Part shown: positions 63,115 through 64,000 of the stretch, one piece after another
Layout: every line of letters starts with the position of its first letter
How positions within the stretch are numbered: position 1 is the stretch's first letter
NCBI GenBank assembly: GCA_017433725.1
Contig: JAFRGQ010000082.1
Location: 50,695 to 114,694 of the forward strand
Source: Lachnospiraceae bacterium
GTDB taxonomy: Bacteria; Bacillota; Clostridia; Lachnospirales; Lachnospiraceae
Length of the DNA stretch: 64,000 nt
Direction: 5' to 3'
Notes under the pieces: generated by a model
What the model was told of the DNA's origin: nothing
The model's database searches: none
The model's input: only the letters and a program-made list of their open reading frames with translations
Translations under genes and position numbers: made by a program

Positions 63115-63581
63115 AGTGGCTTATATTTTCATATATACTGTTTTTGATAGACTACAGGACGAAGAGAGAGGCTGAAGCGAGACTTAAGGTCGGCGCAAAG
63201 CCGGTTCCGGTTGCCGACGGAAGACTGCTGCTCCGCAGAGTCAGCAATAAAGGGATGGCCGGCGGTTTTCTGCCCGAAAAATCCGAAAAGGTTCGTTTGG
63301 CAGCATCTGCAGCCGGCGCCCTGATAGCGCTGAGCTTTCTGTGCGAGATTCCCAGGAAGAGAAGATTTTTCTCGAAGGCCGGATTGGCTCTGCTTACGGC
63401 GGGAGCGGCCGGGAACCTTTACGATCGTTGGACGAGAGACAGTGTAACGGACTTTCTGAGTATCGGAGACGGGGAAGGAAAGCCTTCAAAGGCCGTCTTC
63501 AATCTGGCGGATGTCATGATTTTGGCCGGAGGGATGCTTCTTATTCCCACAAAATTGTTCGATGGCGGTAAGAAACGCTGA
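63111..63581 (+). CDS. lspA: Signal peptidase II (LspA-like)
   Basis: A 156-residue membrane protein with around four hydrophobic helices. AGAAGNLYDRWTRDSVTDFL and FNLADVMILAG hold the two catalytic aspartates of LspA (VTDF and LAD); NKGMAGG matches the conserved NxGxxFG-type segment. It would cleave lipoprotein signal peptides at the lipid-modified Cys. The N-terminal segment IDYRTKREAEARL departs from the usual LDQLTKW, so this is a divergent member. ATGA overlap with the zinc-ribbon gene. Confidence 0.8.
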   Translation: MKWLIFSYILFLIDYRTKREAEARLKVGAKPVPVADGRLLLRRVSNKGMAGGFLPEKSEKVRLAASAAGALIALSFLCEIPRKRRFFSKAGLALLTAGAAGNLYDRWTRDSVTDFLSIGDGEGKPSKAVFNLADVMILAGGMLLIPTKLFDGGKKR

Positions 63582-63659
63582 CGCTGTGATGGTTCATAGG
63601 ACGTATAGCGGGCGTCGATCCTGCGCTACCGGACATTTGACAAAGTGATAAAAAAGGTA

Positions 63660-63688
63660 TTGACGCGGCATGAATTATGAAGTATAAT
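63660..63688 (+). promoter_or_regulatory. Sigma-A promoter of tRNA-Leu
   Basis: TTGACG (63660-63665), 17 bp, TATAAT (63683-63688), about 31 bp before the tRNA 5' end. Near-consensus, as expected for a stable RNA gene. Confidence 0.85.
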
Positions 63689-63718
63689 TCCTTTTGTTGA
63701 CGCGAGAGCGTCCAAAAC

Positions 63719-63804
63719 GCAGGAATGGCGGAATTGGCAGACGCGCAGGCTTCAGGTGCCTGTTCTATTCGGTTAGAGTGAGGGTTCAAGTCCCTTTTCC
63801 TGCA
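63719..63804 (+). tRNA. tRNA-Leu (anticodon CAG)
   Basis: 86 nt with a long variable arm, as in class II tRNAs. The acceptor stem GCAGGAA pairs with TTCCTGC, with discriminator A. The anticodon stem CAGGC/GCCTG holds the loop TTCAGGT, with CAG at 63753-63755. The T arm contains GGTTCAAGTCC. The 3' CCA is not encoded. Confidence 0.96.
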
Positions 63805-63817
63805 TCGAATTGTATGA

Positions 63818-63863
63818 AGTGTCATCAGATTACATATTATGTTAATCTGATGGCACTTTTTCC
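63818..63863 (+). terminator. Intrinsic terminator of tRNA-Leu
   Basis: AGTGTCATCAGATTA pairs with TAATCTGATGGCACT (15 bp, one G-U) and is followed by TTTTTCC, 13 bp after the tRNA. Confidence 0.9.
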
Positions 63864-63874
63864 TTGTGTCACAG

Positions 63875-63904
63875 ACAAAATAAACCCCCTGCTATGCAGG
63901 GGGT
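63875..63904 (-). terminator. Terminator-like hairpin for leftward transcription
   Basis: ACCCCCTGC-TAT-GCAGGGGGT (63884-63904), a perfect 9-bp stem. On the minus strand it is followed by TTTATTTTG, so it could stop transcription coming from beyond the right edge. On plus there is no T-run. Confidence 0.5.
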
Positions 63905-63927
63905 GGGAAGATCTTTAGATATAAGAA

Positions 63928-63985
63928 ACCTCCCGTGATAAGATATATGTGGGTCTGCAAAACCACAAAATAAATCACGGGAGGT
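63928..63985 (+). promoter_or_regulatory. Hairpin sequestering the ribosome site of the last gene
   Basis: ACCTCCCGTGAT (63928-63939) pairs perfectly with ATCACGGGAGGT (63974-63985), which contains the ribosome site GGGAGG (63979-63984). An inner GTGG/CCAC stem is possible. If transcribed from upstream, the mRNA would fold over its own ribosome site. This is known for transposase genes and for some regulated leaders. Confidence 0.6.
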
Positions 63986-63991
63986 GTACCG

Positions 63992-64000
63992 ATGGGTACA
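63992..64000 (+). CDS. Start of a gene cut by the window edge
   Basis: Only ATG GGT ACA (Met-Gly-Thr) is visible, 7 bp after GGGAGG. The product cannot be named. The hairpin over the ribosome site would fit a transposase or other mobile-element gene, but this is a guess. Confidence 0.45.

Overview
The window looks like a chromosomal segment of an anaerobic Firmicute, most likely a Lachnospiraceae-type clostridium. The signs are strong AGGAGG-type ribosome sites, sigma-A promoters, a CdaR/HPr/DacA block, an LCP glycopolymer transferase, and close packing of rhamnose-polymer genes. Species cannot be named from sequence alone. About 55 kb (2.9-58.2 kb) is one large cell-surface polysaccharide locus, flanked by housekeeping genes on both sides.

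Layout. 0-2.9 kb: the end of a YbbR/CdaR protein, an HPr, and a D-Ala-D-Ala carboxypeptidase. 2.9-15.8 kb (+): a FAD oxidoreductase, a GT-C-like membrane protein, CDP-glucose synthesis (rfbF, rfbG), two PaaK/CapK-like adenylate-forming enzymes on either side of a Wzx-like flippase, a ThDP enzyme, an SDR and a polyprenyl-phosphate GT2. 15.8-16.6 kb: a 735-bp gene-free stretch full of perfect hairpins and dispersed repeats. 16.6-23.9 kb (-): an operon with a GT2, a DegT-fold protein, an ATP-grasp ligase, a WecE-type sugar aminotransferase and a YfhO-like membrane protein. 24.1-27.6 kb (+): rmlB, rmlA, an SDR and rmlC. The two arms start from promoters that share one palindromic -35 box. 27.7-54.2 kb (+): rhamnan export and assembly, with RgpF, a second RgpF broken by one in-frame stop, a kinase-like/coiled-coil protein, an ABC exporter (a Wzm with an extra external domain, and a Wzt with a C-terminal carbohydrate-binding domain), a methyltransferase, five double-domain GT2 proteins (one fused to a kinase-like domain), rmlD, a second YfhO and a WbbL-like GT2. 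54.2-58.2 kb: a promoter plus a ~220-nt leader RNA ahead of a WcaJ/CpsE-type phosphoglycosyl transferase, an LCP protein and a further rhamnosyltransferase. 58.3-64 kb: an HtrA protease, clpX, a zinc-ribbon protein, lspA, tRNA-Leu(CAG), and the first codons of a gene whose ribosome site lies in a hairpin.

How the parts may fit (inference). dTDP-rhamnose (RmlABCD) feeds the RgpF/GT2 enzymes. The polymer probably starts on undecaprenyl phosphate through the WcaJ-like enzyme, leaves through Wzm/Wzt and is attached to the wall by LCP. The kinase-like proteins, the methyltransferase, the coiled coil and the Wzt carbohydrate-binding domain together resemble a split version of the WbdD/Wzt-CBD chain-termination system known from Gram-negative O9a-type O antigens. 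That is the most interesting hypothesis in the window. The CDP-sugar and dTDP-4-amino-sugar branches, with their own flippase and YfhO proteins, probably make side groups or a second glycan.
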